Shown one piece after another: positions 48,201-58,816 of a stretch of 64,000 nucleotides of DNA. The DNA is from Bolinopsis microptera (Eukaryota; Ctenophora; Tentaculata; Lobata; Bolinopsidae). Location of the stretch: contig NC_087074.1 of assembly GCF_026151205.1 (NCBI RefSeq), positions 7,853,726 through 7,917,725 on the forward strand, written 5' to 3'. Every line of letters starts with the position of its first letter. Position 1 is the first letter of the stretch. Position numbers and translations under genes: made by a program. Below the pieces are notes generated by a model. That model worked only from the letters and a program-made list of their open reading frames with translations. It was not told the origin of the DNA and searched no databases.

Positions 48201-51200
48201 AAACTGTAAACATTACATCTTGAAGGAGCATTCCAACATAGCGACGCGATTCCTTGGAGTTTCCAAGGAATCGCAATATAATGCCTTCAAAGATGAATGC
48301 CCAAACAGTTCTTACGTCGCGCGCGGCCGCCGAAATTTGAATTACGGTTTAGAAGATTTATTGTAGCCCCCTGAAACTAGCAATAGATGCGCGCAGCAGC
48401 CTTGCTTGATCTCTATAATTATACTGGTACGACAGGTCGACTGGTGTAAGCGGAAAGTACCCGTTCCTGTATAAGCACTACAGCTATTATATATCGTCTA
48501 ACTAGCTTATCGTATGTGCTATAACGAACCTTTCCCTCAGATTGAATACAGAGAATGTGCAATTGTTGGACTCTACTAGAATCCATCCAGAGACCTACAT
48601 CTGGGCCACAAAAATGGCGATCGATGCTCTTGAGTACGATGATGACGAAGAGGATTCAAATATCAAACAAAGAGCCATTGAAGAGACAATGGAAGACCCA
48701 GAGAAACTAAGAGATCTTGACCTTGATGCTTTCGCTATCGAACTTGAGCGTCAAGTAAGACTAACTGAATTCAAAATTAATTGAAGTTTAGACGATATAG
48801 TTTCATTGCATTTCATTTATCTAGATATCACTATCACAAACCGTATCTAACTTAATGTTTAGGAATATCCAGACAAGCGTATCACACTATACGATATAAG
48901 AGACGAGTTGACCAACAGATACGCTGACAAGAGGGTCCCGTATCATGCTCTAACTGACGAGGAACGATTTTATCTCTTGTCTAATGAGACTCCAGAGGTT
49001 GGTACACGACCATTCAAACATACTGGCGACCATTCAAAACATTCTAATCTCAAGGTCGTGATAAGAATCCTGACTCCTGGGGCAGTCATAATATCAGTGA
49101 ACCTATGATTTATAAGGCTTCCTTAGACAACAAAGGACAAAACAGAAGTCCGAAATTCCAGCGACACTAGCTAGTGATGCAATGGGTCGGTTTGATCATA
49201 ACAAAATTGGGAAAATTACTGTGTCATGATACTGTACAAAAATGTTTAAGGTATCTTTGAGTTCTCGTCCATGATGCGCCGCAATTTTTTCATTGGTTGA
49301 TAAAATTTAGTGAGGCACAAGTCCTCAACGTCCTTATTGTCTCACGAACATCTGTGTAATACAGAGCAAATTGTATCAATGCAATATTTGAGTACTTGAA
49401 GGTTGCTCGTATCGGAACTGGAAATTCTAGCACGTAGTTACCCAGAATTGGCTTTCGTTTATAAGATGTTCCCAATCAAGTATTACTAGGATTTCGACTG
49501 TAATTGCTTGATTGAGATAATTGAAAATTTGTCCAAACACATTTCTCCCTCTGCAGTGCACACTACACAGGGTCTTCTCAAAATCATCTATTATACAGGG
49601 TTGGCCAGAAATAACTACCCTACTGCAACCCCTGAATAAAACAACAATTTGATGAGCTACATATATATTGAGAAAGTTTCGTAAGATTTTGTTGGTACAC
49701 GTACTCTAGTTCAACACGTACTCTAATGAGATAAACCCTGAAGTTCGACTCTGTCAAACTAGAGTATGCTACCTGAACTCTAATTCGACACATACTGAAG
49801 TTCGACAAGATAATTTCGACTTTCGAACTAGTGTATGCTACATTGGGTCTACTCCGACACGTACAGAAGTTCGGAAAGAGAACTGCGACTGGTTGGAAGT
49901 GATATTCATAAAAATAAATTAATAAAATACTGCTACGTTACGGAACAGAAATATAACGTCCATTGGAGCATTAACGTCATTAGGCTACAGAAACACAGGA
50001 CCGTCAAAAGACATTCCAGAGAATAGGAGGAGGACAAAGATGAGATATATAAATTTAAGATCTTCAATCTGTAGAAATCTATTGAAAAACAAAGCTGTGA
50101 ATGTCGTGTGCGGGTTACGCATTTAAGTGACAGAACGTTTCTATGAGGCTTAACTGATAATGTGTTCTACTGTTTTGATATTGAGATAAAGGACGACTGT
50201 TTGCTAAATGCTAATACATATTACATACCACTTGATATGTTCACGTCATGGAGGGAAAATATTTGCCGAACTTGGACTTCAGTTCATAACTCGGTTGGAT
50301 TAAACCTTATCAACTTGAAATTTCGGCGCAAGTTTCAGACTTTTTTCAAGACATCCAGAAAATACACAATGAGTTCCTAGCCCTAATCATCGACATTACA
50401 TTGACTACGAAATTGTTAGTCGTTGGTCACACTAGTAAATTAATAATGTCCTTTCAAAGTATAATATATAAATCTTGAATGTATATATCTTTACCTTCCT
50501 ATAAAAGATGTATGGACTTTTCTATCAAACATGTCTGCCTCAAACCTTCACAGCTTCACCAGTAATATCATTTCCTCATTCTCTCCTGAAACAATTAATG
50601 AATTAACCTAATAAAGCTATCTGTCGCTCGACTTTAAACCTTGCAGTGTTGTGTTTCTTTTTAGATGTGAATTTTGGTGGCGAATATATAAGAATATGCT
50701 TCGCCTCCCCGCCAAAATCCACATCTTCAATCGCTAGATAGATCTCGCTCACTGCATTCTTCGAAATCTGTACAGTTTATATTCAGTACAGACATATTAG
50801 TACAGTTACAGTGTTTTGATATTTGTTAACAGTTTAAATGTTACTGGCTGCAGTGATCTGAAAACTGACACTAATGCAGCCATAGTCAAAGAAGATTATT
50901 GTAAATACTTCTGCCTTGTGATGTTACATTTTCTTCTTTTTCAATCTTACAGTATGAGCACTTTTTCTGCTTTCTCTCGGGTAGATTTAAATTTGGCAAG
51001 AACAAGTACTTCTCCAGAAGATGAAGCCAATGCCAACTTTAGATTTGAGTATTTTTAAGGTAACTAATTTCAAAATTGGCAGTTCTATGATTGGCCATTT
51101 TACCATGACCAGTCAAAGTTTCTCACTTATATTTTATACAGAATTCTATATTCTAGAATAACCATACAAATTTTCAAGTCGTTCAATACTGTCATTTGAA

Positions 51201-54200
51201 AAGTTTTGTAAGACCTTATTCTCTTATTGCCTAATAAATCTGTTCTATAAGGATTAAATAGTAAAGATTAAGGAGAGTCAATGTATAAAATCATACGGGG
51301 CTAAAATTGCAGATTTTAAAGCAACATATTAATTACGATAAACTGCGATAGTTAGTTAAAAGCACATGACAATTAATATTATATATATTCAAAATAACAT
51401 TATCTAAATTACCAACCTGAAACTGATAAGATGGGTGAAACTGCCTTTTTTTTCATCGTTCTTGATAACAACAAATTAAATGTTGGATGACGAAACTGTT
51501 CATCTTGAGCAAAGAGACAAAAATATTGGAAATCGCAGCGGACAAATGTGCTCATTTATAGTGTAATGTAATCAGTAAATACGCAGCGCTCGGGCATGAG
51601 ACAATAACAATTTGCTCTTGAGTCGGATATTCCGAAATGAAAAGTGTACAGTGTAATGTACATTCACTGACGTCATTGTGATGGGAGATGAGCATATGGC
51701 CTCGTGATATAATGGTGGCTTGAACTAACCATTGTATCACTATACTTTCAAGATCATCAACACTTGTTTTAGTTATTGATTAAATGGTTATTGATTAGTC
51801 ATACGAGGACATTATCACATGATTATTCAATAATCAGCTCACCGTGGTAACCGGGTTTGTTTTTCCTCCGCAGACGTTTACGGAGGGTATAATAACGTTG
51901 TGTAAAGTATTCGCAATAGCGCGACGAAAGCCGAAGGGAGACGAGCCAGATATTCAGCCAAAAAGGAATGAAGAGAACGGAATGTGGCAGTGTCCACTCT
52001 GTCTGAGAGACAATTTCCCCGAACTTAGCGAAATTTGGAACCATTTCGATACTACAGGTCTGGATTTGAAAACTTAGGACACGAATGATTTTATCGATTT
52101 ATATTCGCCTTTATTACGTAATTGTTAACACTGCCTAAGCACTATCATTCATTTTTACCTAAAATATCAGGTCTGTGGTCATGATCTTCATTCTTCATAA
52201 GATAAGATAGTTGTAACTTGTATCCTCAGTGAAAACTGTTTCTTGATTTTATACCAATTGTTTTTAACAGGAAGTTGCCCTGGACAAGCAGTTGGAATTC
52301 ATGTGAGGCTAGTAAACGGCCTTAAAGGCTTCATTGCTACTAAAAACATCAGTGATAGCAGAATCACTAATCCTGAGGACAGGATTAAGGTAGAATTTTT
52401 TATACAGATTACAGAATGATATTTTTATAATTCTAAATAGTAGTGTAAAGCAGGTTTCACTGGTTTTTTGGTGATAGTTCTGAAACTGAGTTCTTCTACC
52501 TAGCATGAAAATGGAAAGTATCGATTTTGATATCGTAGAATTATTATTTATTGCATTTACACATCATAACTTAATTCTCAGATAAACATGCAGATAAACG
52601 CGAAAGTTGTAAAGATTCTGTTCGATAAAGTTACTGTTGACTTGTCTTGTAAGTCCTCTGATCTAAATTCCATCGGGATTGCTAAGGACCTTTATTACGA
52701 CAAGGAGGCTGCCGAGAAACTGAAGCAGGCTAAAAACGCAAAGAAAAACAAGAAAATGAAAGTTAACCGTAAGTGTTAAAACACTTCCTTTTGGACTTCT
52801 ATCAGCTGAATATCAATTTTACAAGATTATTTCGTAAGAATCTTAATCGGCCAGTCTGACGGTATTTTCAAGTGTCTAGGCCATTTATGAATAAGCCCAT
52901 GGCCGACTCAAAGTTTAAACTGGCATTTAAAAAACTTATTTCAGAGTACATCAACAGAATCATAGTGCATCCCAACTTCAAGAACGTTACATATGCAGAG
53001 TGCGAGAAGTTGTTGGCAGACAAAGAGCAGGGCTCCGTTCTCATAAGACCGTCCAGGAAAGGAACCCAGTTCCTTACTCTCACTTGGAAGGTTCGAGAGC
53101 GATGAATTGGCGCGAACCAATCTTAGGAAGTACATTACCATTTAGATAAAGCATCATTTCGTGAATCCGTCAATATACTAATATACCATGGCCCACTGTA
53201 TAAACACTGTGTGCAGGTTGACCAACAGAATAACATCCTATCTCACGAAGAGATACTTGAGGAGGAGAAAGATAACCAGTTTTCGTTGGGGAAAAAACTC
53301 AGAATCAGTGATGAGGAGTTCGAGGATTTGGATGAAGTCATAGCTCGATATGTTGAGCCAATGGTACTAATAATTGCATGCAGAACACACATACACTGTT
53401 ATTAATCAACTTTAAATCGCGTACCCCCTACCCAGCCAACTTACTTCTTTGTCGTCGGTGATATAACTTACAATTTTACAGGCCAAAAACGCGCGGGATA
53501 TTATCTCCTTCAAGTACTACAAGAGCTCTACGACCACAGAGACAATGAATATGCTACTTAAGAATGATAAAGCCCTAACTCCTAACCGCATACCGTACTA
53601 CATGACAGCATCTGCCAAAAGGCCAGGTTAGATTTTTCACCGTAATGTAGACTTCGTGATCCTCAGTCATGTGATGCTTGAGTAACTCCATAATCTCGCT
53701 ATAGATTTTATGCCGTTGCCCGAGATCTGTCAGCTTCAGCTGATCATATCTCATCCTCTCAGGCAGATTTATGTTGTCGTATATGCCTGGTACAATGCCG
53801 CGACACGAGCCTGTCGGAGTCTCTCACATAGGGTTCAAGTACCGCGGCAAGGTCCACACCAATTTCGGATCTCTCATTCGATGGTTTAAGGTAATCCTTT
53901 AAATATTATGATCACTGCAAACCAAAAGAACTATAACTTGAGGTAATTTTTCATTCAGTACGATCGATTAGATTTTAGTATAAGGCAATATTTTTCAGGA
54001 ACACTGGAGCGACGCCCCTCCGATCAGATCATCCAAAGCGATGAGCGCTGTTGGAGCAAAATCAGCCGTAACCGACTACACCGCTGACTTCACTGACTTT
54101 ACAGAGCCTTTCCAAACTCCCAGGGTTTGTGATTCCTTTGAAAATAAACTACTCGTGGCTTTAATTTTTATTGTAAAATATTCACCAATGCTGAAGGATC

Positions 54201-55529
54201 TTTAAATTAATGTTTTATGAAATTACTGTTTGTTATATAGCAAATTCATCCTTCGCAGTCGGGGGCGTTCTCAGACGCAGCCTCAGTCTACAGTGGAGGC
54301 ACTTCTCTACGAACACCAGGTCACAAGACACCTATCCTAACTCCTGGAGTAACACCCAACTATCGGAACACACCCGGCGCTCAAACACCTGGGGCTCGAA
54401 CACCTGGTGCCAGAACTCCTGGTGCCAGAACTCCTGGTGCCAGAACTCCTGGAGGAAGAACCCCTGGTGCCAGAACTCCTGGTGTTACAACTCCTTATGA
54501 GGGTGGGAGGACTCCTGGAGGTCGTACTCCTGGAAGCAGAACTCCTGGACACCCTCCGCCGAGCGGAAGGACACCATCCGGGGGCAGAACCCCCGGCTAT
54601 CCTCCTCCTGGAGGCCGAACACCTGGATCAGTTGCTAGATCACCTGCTGGAGGTAGAACCCCTGGGCATTTGACACCCGGCAGCAGAACTCCTGGACACG
54701 GCACCCCACAAGGAGGTCGAACTCCGGGACACGGCACCCCACAAGGAGGTCGAACTCCCGGACACGGCACCCCACAAGGAGGCAGAACTCCTGGACACGG
54801 CACCCCACAAGGAGGAAGAACTCCTGGACATGGTACTCCTCACGGCAACCGAACCCCAAGCGGCATGCCTCCTCCTTCATCTGGTTCGAGGACGCCTGGA
54901 GGACGAACCCCTGGTCACCACACACCCGGTTACCACGCCAGCAGGACTCCTGGACAGAGGACTCCCAGACAGGATACCTATCTTCAAGGGTTAGCTTAAA
55001 TCATATTTGAAAATAAAAACTAGGTCAATCTCAACAATAATTTCTTTATTTGTTCACTATTTCGTCTCACTCGTGCAGTTAAAGCATTATCAATAGTCAT
55101 GACCTGTAACTAATGCGCTACACTCTCTTTAGCTATTCAAGCAGCAAGAGTCCCCATCCTTCACATCCAAGTCCGCATCATCCGATGAAGAGCCCACATC
55201 ACGGCCGACACCAGTACCCCTCTCCAGGAAGACCTGGATCCAGGACCCCGATGTCTCTTATGGAACCAGTTCCTCCTCAGTAAGTTTGGTGGCAAAGTGA
55301 TTGATCATCATACATACCTAGAATGTTCTACTCACGTTGAATTCGCAGCACGACCTACCCTTAACCTCTGACGTTTCTCTATATTTCCTAAATTCAATTT
55401 TTAATTCTTAAACATGTTTAAAATCATTTCGACGTTAAACATAACTGCAAATAGAAAATTTAAGCTGGTAAATCGTATAAATTCGTTTTCCACAGGTCAA
55501 GCCCAAGGCCAAGAACTCCTGTTGCTTGA
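33227..55529 (+). CDS. SUPT6H: SPT6 transcription elongation factor and histone chaperone
   Basis: Thirty-four exons join in phase to 1835 residues: 33227-33377, 33504-33593, 33819-33883, 34408-34539, 34687-34838, 35167-35266, 35382-35542, 35759-35867, 36031-36177, 36342-36526, 36849-36967, 37119-37537, 38775-38930, 44919-45038, 46308-46389, 46551-46665, 46808-46933, 47147-47279, 47477-47614, 47736-47903, 48040-48164, 48541-48754, 48863-48997, 51874-52057, 52271-52389, 52582-52768, 52873-53090, 53217-53363, 53482-53626, 53763-53890, 53999-54124, 54259-54989, 55133-55279, 55496-55529. The acidic N-terminus is followed by the helical core ([33 protein letters not shown]), a YqgF-like domain, HhH ([16 protein letters not shown]), S1 (about 1175-1245), and tandem SH2 ([18 protein letters not shown]). 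It binds Pol II linker phosphosites and nucleosomes. The tail (about 1533-1776) is an unusual RTPG repeat. Intron 13 (5988 bp) holds nested genes. ATG abuts an AG. Confidence 0.95.
37572..37731. repeat. Cloverleaf-like fold-back element in SPT6 intron 12
   Basis: A 29-bp outer stem (37572-37600 with 37703-37731, 28/29 complementary, starting TTACATCACTGCTTATAAT) closes over three consecutive hairpins. These are 37601-37629 (13-bp stem, TTG loop), 37631-37663 (11-bp stem, TTTTATCCAAC/GTTGGATAAAA) and 37667-37700 (GTTACAC/GTGTAAC with a partly paired interior). Almost every base is in a stem. No tRNA-like conserved bases are seen, so this is a structured DNA element and not a tRNA. Confidence 0.85.
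37849..38090. repeat. 242-bp inverted-repeat element in SPT6 intron 12
   Basis: The left arm 37849-37900 (ATCCTTATCTCTTAAAATTG, then GTCGCTGAGATGTTGCTAAT) is complementary to the right arm 38040-38090. The 139-bp centre is non-coding. Confidence 0.85.
38098..38183. repeat. Pair of related 24-bp palindromes
   Basis: GTGCGATAACAATAGTTATCGCAC-type and GGGAGATAACAACAGTTATCTCCC-type palindromes share a GATAACAA-AGTTATC core and are spaced about 62 bp apart. They continue the run of fold-back sequences in this intron. Confidence 0.75.
39704..40624 (-). CDS. Nested coiled-coil gene A in SPT6 intron 13 (opposite strand)
   Basis: Two exons on the minus strand: 40624-40568 (19 codons, [19 protein letters not shown]) and 40360-39704, giving 237 residues. 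The ATG lies 2 nt after an acceptor-like TTTATTTTTATAG. The protein is almost all charged helix: [55 protein letters not shown]. No signal peptide, membrane span or catalytic motif is visible. I do not recognise the family. It shares a helix block with nested gene B ([12 protein letters not shown] versus [12 protein letters not shown], both followed by E-L-K-E-Y spaced alike), so the two look like diverged paralogs, probably lineage-restricted. Confidence 0.75.
40996..41021. repeat. 26-bp AT palindrome
   Basis: CATGATTATTATA and its complement form a perfect palindrome in a very AT-rich stretch of SPT6 intron 13. Confidence 0.8.
41491..42783. mobile_element. Inverted pair of Penelope-like element 3' ends
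   Basis: Arms 41491-42015 and 42260-42783 are reverse complements, and a second inverted pair (42017-42040 with 42042-42066) forms the centre. The right copy encodes (42030-42422, +) a GIY-YIG nuclease-type domain: [38 protein letters not shown], then [20 protein letters not shown] and NPEINTQL. Such a domain at the C-terminus of an RT defines Penelope-like elements; the RT part is absent. The left copy (minus frame 42052-41852) lacks 192 bp, and the loss is in frame (SKCYQCD joined to IPFRFIV), removing YIG. Both outer ends carry GCCGAAACGTC, as in hammerhead-bearing terminal repeats of this class. Confidence 0.82.
42939..42962 (+). ncRNA. Candidate hammerhead ribozyme core
   Basis: CTGAAGA fits the conserved CUGANGA box. 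It is followed by a 4-bp stem (GGCG/CGCC) with a TTGA loop and then GAAA, which is the full conserved core spacing of a hammerhead. It lies about 155 bp beyond the Penelope-like pair. Stems I and III are not convincing by eye, so it may be a decayed copy or a core only. Confidence 0.4.
43069..44362 (-). CDS. Nested coiled-coil gene B in SPT6 intron 13 (opposite strand)
   Basis: Two exons on the minus strand: 44362-44282 (27 codons, [20 protein letters not shown]) and 44127-43069, giving 379 residues. The ATG abuts an acceptor-like GTTACTTTTTTAG. The N-terminal 130 residues may be a small beta-rich domain ([44 protein letters not shown]). The rest is charged helix with heptads: [40 protein letters not shown]. 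No enzyme motif, signal peptide or membrane span is evident, and I do not recognise the family. It resembles nested gene A over one helix block and has the same two-exon layout, short first exon and orientation, so a local duplication is likely. Confidence 0.78.
44506..44763. mobile_element. 258-bp hAT-like MITE with internal CACCTCGGG repeats
   Basis: CAGGGACAAAAGGA at the left is complementary to TCCTTTTGTCCCTG at the right. CAGGG-type ends suggest hAT. TGTCATG occurs just outside both ends but not flush on the right, so the target duplication is uncertain. It contains TTTCGCGG/ATCGCGAT words and five GGGCACACCTC-like units near 44673-44740. Confidence 0.65.
45039..46307. other. SPT6 intron 14, nothing identified
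   Basis: 1.27 kb between SPT6 exons 14 and 15. The short ORFs here have no recognisable content. Confidence 0.55.
48246..48274. repeat. Perfect 13-bp stem-loop in SPT6 intron 21
   Basis: GCGATTCCTTGGA, loop GTT, TCCAAGGAATCGC. A CGCGCGCGGCCG patch follows at about 48319, as in the repeats near 14850 and 56730. Confidence 0.8.
48998..51873. other. SPT6 intron 23, repeats only
   Basis: A 2.9 kb intron. 49690-49875 has GTTCGACA-type hairpin words shared with 4361-4491. 50664-50725 is an inverted repeat (GATGTGAATTTTGGTGGCGA against TTCGCC...AAAATCCACATC). No nested gene recognised. Confidence 0.6.
54259..54989 (+). repeat. SPT6 exon 32: RTPG coding repeat
   Basis: Codes for about 24 Arg-Thr-Pro motifs, first as [10 protein letters not shown] pentads and then as an 11-residue unit [11 protein letters not shown]. 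The latter is a 33-bp DNA tandem of about five near-identical copies (54693-54842). Thr-Pro density resembles the C-terminal repeat of SPT5, a P-TEFb substrate. Confidence 0.9.
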
Positions 55530-55975
55530 TGAATGAACAACCTCGGTTACGGAATAGCACCACGACCGTCCCCAAGTCTGACAGTCCCCCGATATTCGCT
55601 CTCACAGTCATATCTTATGAGAATCATTATTTTCAACGTAAACTGTATTTACACGAGACTTATTTGGTACAACTACAAACTAGAACTACATACACTGGAA
55701 AAAGATTGACACGCGTATTATGCATATTAAATGGGGTAGTATGTACTCTTGATCTTCATAGACATTAGACATACACTTTTAAAGACAGTCTGTTGATTAA
55801 ACTCTGTCGGAGTTACCCAGCAAAACCTTTTTGCTAACGGGTTTATAGTTTTAATATTTTTTTTGGTGATTATCAGTTTTTATATAGAATATGTTACAAT
55901 TCATTTTAACACTTTCTGTCCACTAAATCTGCAATTTTCCGACTCAGACGTGACCTAAACTTAAAGGTACAGTTA

Positions 55976-56372
55976 GGGGTCGTTCACATATTACGTTATC
56001 AGCCGAGGGGGGGGGGTTTTCAAATGCTTACGGTTGATTCCGGGGGGGGGGGGGGGGTTTTGAACGTAATCAAAATTGTAATTTTTTACCGATTTTCGAA
56101 ATACCAATTGGACATTTTCGTTAATTATGTAATCAAAATTTTCGTTTTTTAAACCAATTTTCGTTTAGTAAGTGCTCTGCGATTATTTCATTCATTAATC
56201 CGTTGTGATAGCTGGGGGGGGTGTGTCTAATCTTGATTACGTAATATAGGAGGGGGGTTGGGTCTTGAATACGGGGGGGGGGGGGGGGCAAACCTTGATT
56301 ACGTAATATAGGGGGGGGGGGGTTCGGGTAAAAATTGCCAAAATATTGATTACGTAATATGTGAACGACCCC
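55976..56372. repeat. MITE copy 2 (GGGGTCGTTCACA family) with G-tracts
   Basis: Starts GGGGTCGTTCACATATTACG and ends CGTAATATGTGAACGACCCC, flanked by TTA on both sides (55973-55975 and 56373-56375). It contains several runs of 8-17 G and repeated GATTACGTAATATAGG units, suggesting internal expansion. Confidence 0.8.
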
Positions 56373-56562
56373 TTAGAATAGTACTAGTAGAGAACTATTG
56401 ATTCTGAAAGAATGACGGGAGTTAGGAAATAGTGGCAAAATTATTTTACTATACTGATAATTGGTTTGAGAACGACTTTGAAATGGACCAATTAAGTAGT
56501 ATGAAACCCTCTCTTCATTTCGCTTCCACATTCTGAATGTTTCCGCTCTTAATATAGGGTCG

Positions 56563-56660
56563 TTAACATATTACGTAATCAGCCGAGGAGGGTTTCCAAA
56601 TAAAATGATCATTAAGCTAGTGCAATTTTGACACAATATCCAAGTGTAAAACTGATTACT
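56563..56660. repeat. Partial MITE of the same family
   Basis: GGGTCGTTAACATATTACGT, then AATCAGCCGAGGAGGGTTTC and a TTGACACAATA block, match the left part of the 470-641 and 12936-13036 copies. The right end is missing. Confidence 0.6.
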
Positions 56661-56699
56661 ATATATACGGAGGGGGCACTTCTATTATATTATGCGGAA

Positions 56700-57730
56700 G
56701 CATATTGACACACGCTTTAAACCTCTTTTCGCGCGCGGCCGAAGGCCGCTTTTCTAAGAAAAGGTAAGAGGTAAACAACGTGTTTACAAGTATAAGTAGT
56801 ACGTGTTACTATTAGTAGTGTTAAGTAGTGTAGCAAGATGCATATATATATACCAAGTCGGACGTTAAACTTGAAAAACTGGGAATTTATTTTGTTGAAA
56901 CTATAGCAGCTTCTCAAGATGATTTTTATCCTTCAATTTTTAAACTGTTTGTTTCTTGTCGATCAAAACAAATACTGCTGCTAGTGCTACCCCGAGTCCA
57001 TTTAGAAAGCGTTTAGAAAATATTAACGGGTGATACTCGTAAAATATTTGTTTCAACTCGGCCCGCGTCCTGGTAGGTTATAAACCTACAAAGAAAATAC
57101 TAATAGAATACAAATTGGATGATGATCAATGATTAATCACTTTACACTCGACTCAGACTGTCACGTGACTTTTTCGACCCGTTCTCTAGCTGGTCCTGAA
57201 CGACTATTCGAAACCTTAACCCTTTAATTTGTATAGGTTTATAACTTGACCATTGTTAATGGTTTGGCCCGCGGAGCGCGCTACTTCGTAGCACTTGCCG
57301 TCGGGCCATTTCGAGAAGAAACCGGCGCGCGCCGCGCTACTTCGAAGAAATTTAGACGAGTAACATCCGTCAAGTTTATAAACTACCAGGACACGCACGG
57401 AGTTGGACTCGAAACAAATATTTTACGAGTAAACGAGTTGACGGATTTTAGTGTTGCTCGTCTAAATTTCTTCGAAGTAGCGCGCGCCGCTTTTTTCTCG
57501 AAATGGCCCGATGGCATGGCAAGTGCTACGAAGTAGCGCGCGCCGGGCCAGATCATTAACAATGGTCAAGTAATGACAAGTAAACGAGTAAAAGAAGATC
57601 GACTGTCATGTCACATGTAGCGAGCGTGCTAAATCACTTTATATCTACAGTCGATCTTCGAGATTGTTCTAAAAGGGCCCCCGACGACCCGACGTGACAG
57701 TCGAGTGTAAAGTAATTAATCATCATCCGT
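56700..57730. repeat. Nested composite inverted repeat
   Basis: Two layers of arms. ATATTTGTTT...CTGGTAGGTTATAA (57044-57083) is complementary to 57375-57425. ACTTGACCATTGTTAATGGT...GAGTAACATCCGTCAA (57246-57374) is complementary to about 57433-57570. A 5' piece (56704-56740) is shared with 14815-14860, and the core is shared with 12460-12940. Short ORFs in it are repeat artefacts. Confidence 0.75.
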
Positions 57731-57734
57731 CGGG

Positions 57735-57880
57735 AATCGTTTGACGTTTAAGATCACTTTCGAGGCACATCCGGCACATCGACAAAAGCTACTCTGTACT
57801 CAGCTCAAGCTATATTTGCTACTATAGTATTGTGCTTTTAACGGGTAAATCAGACAGAAGCATTTTTGAGCATGTAAATA
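57735..57880. repeat. Third copy of the GGGAATCGTTT repeat
   Basis: GGGAATCGTTTGACGTTTAA, then GATCACTTTCGAGGCAC and ATTGTGCTTTTAACGGG, match 9511-9580 in order. Confidence 0.6.
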
Positions 57881-57894
57881 TAATTGTAACTGTT

Positions 57895-58035
57895 CTAGGT
57901 AACGGTTCGACTAGGTAACGGTTCGACTAGGTAACGGTTCGACTAGGTCGAACCGAACGACCTAATAGGTTGAACCGAACGACCTAATAGGTTGAACCGA
58001 CCTAATAGATTGAACCGACCTAATAGATTGAACGA
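57895..58035. repeat. Two adjacent, mutually inverted tandem arrays
   Basis: Three exact 16-bp units CTAGGTAACGGTTCGA (57895-57942) are followed by 18-22-bp units CCTAATAGGTTGAACCGA (57961-58035). CGGTTCGA in the first is the complement of TCGAACCG at the joint, so the two arrays can pair. Confidence 0.85.
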
Positions 58036-58816
58036 AGGCCCGGGGGTCTGCTTACCAGCTTACCTGTTATGTAAAACTCGTCACACAGCAGTCAGCACTG
58101 AAACTGAGCCCAATACAATTACAATACAATTAAAAACCGTTTATGGTTTAGAAATGGAATTCTTACAAATTAATGCGCGCTGGGTTTTATGTCAAGGTAA
58201 ATATTCGCGCTAGAGCTTTTAACTAAATAATGCTGTTCGGTATCCGCGCCACAACAATATACTGTGGATCGCGCTTCAGTGTTACCACTATTTTGATTCA
58301 GGTTCAGGTTTACCGGTTTACGGTGAACAAGAATAGAGCGACTGTTTCACTTTTTAGTAGCACAGTCGGTGAATCGGATCTTAATCTCTTGGATTTAAGT
58401 CTACAATTTTAAGTTATTTTCGTTCCAAGGAGCTGCGAACTACAGACTCATACGGAGTATAAGTTCAAGATCAGCGTTCACTAAAATGCAGTTAAATTGA
58501 ATCGAAGTATTAAAATATAAATATAAATTCAATATGCATGTAAGTATAATCAGTGGGGAATCAGTGGCTAAACGTAGTCGTAACTAATTGTGCCGCTCTA
58601 CGCTAAATCTTACTGCTACACACCTTAAATGTTTCTTATGTCCTTTTAAAAAAAGGAAAAAATGACACCCCCACAATTTCTTACTAGCAGAACTCGAATA
58701 TCAATTTAGAGTTAATAAAGTTTAATAAATATGTTACTATCCAAGCACTTTTTATCGTATTATTCAAAGTATGCGAAATACGTTATCATAATTTCACACC
58801 ACAGCATTCACATTAA
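58036..58816. other. Intergenic 3' of the TRPA gene, no gene seen
   Basis: No conserved coding sequence recognised on either strand. Confidence 0.5.

Noticed and set aside
54337-54925. Long ORFs on the minus strand and in another plus frame over exon 32
   Set aside because: Shadows of the RTPG coding repeat, which is long and lacks stops in several frames.
57216-57536. ORFs on both strands with similar sequence (AARAGFFSKWPDG and relatives)
   Set aside because: They arise because the underlying DNA is an inverted repeat; no independent coding evidence.
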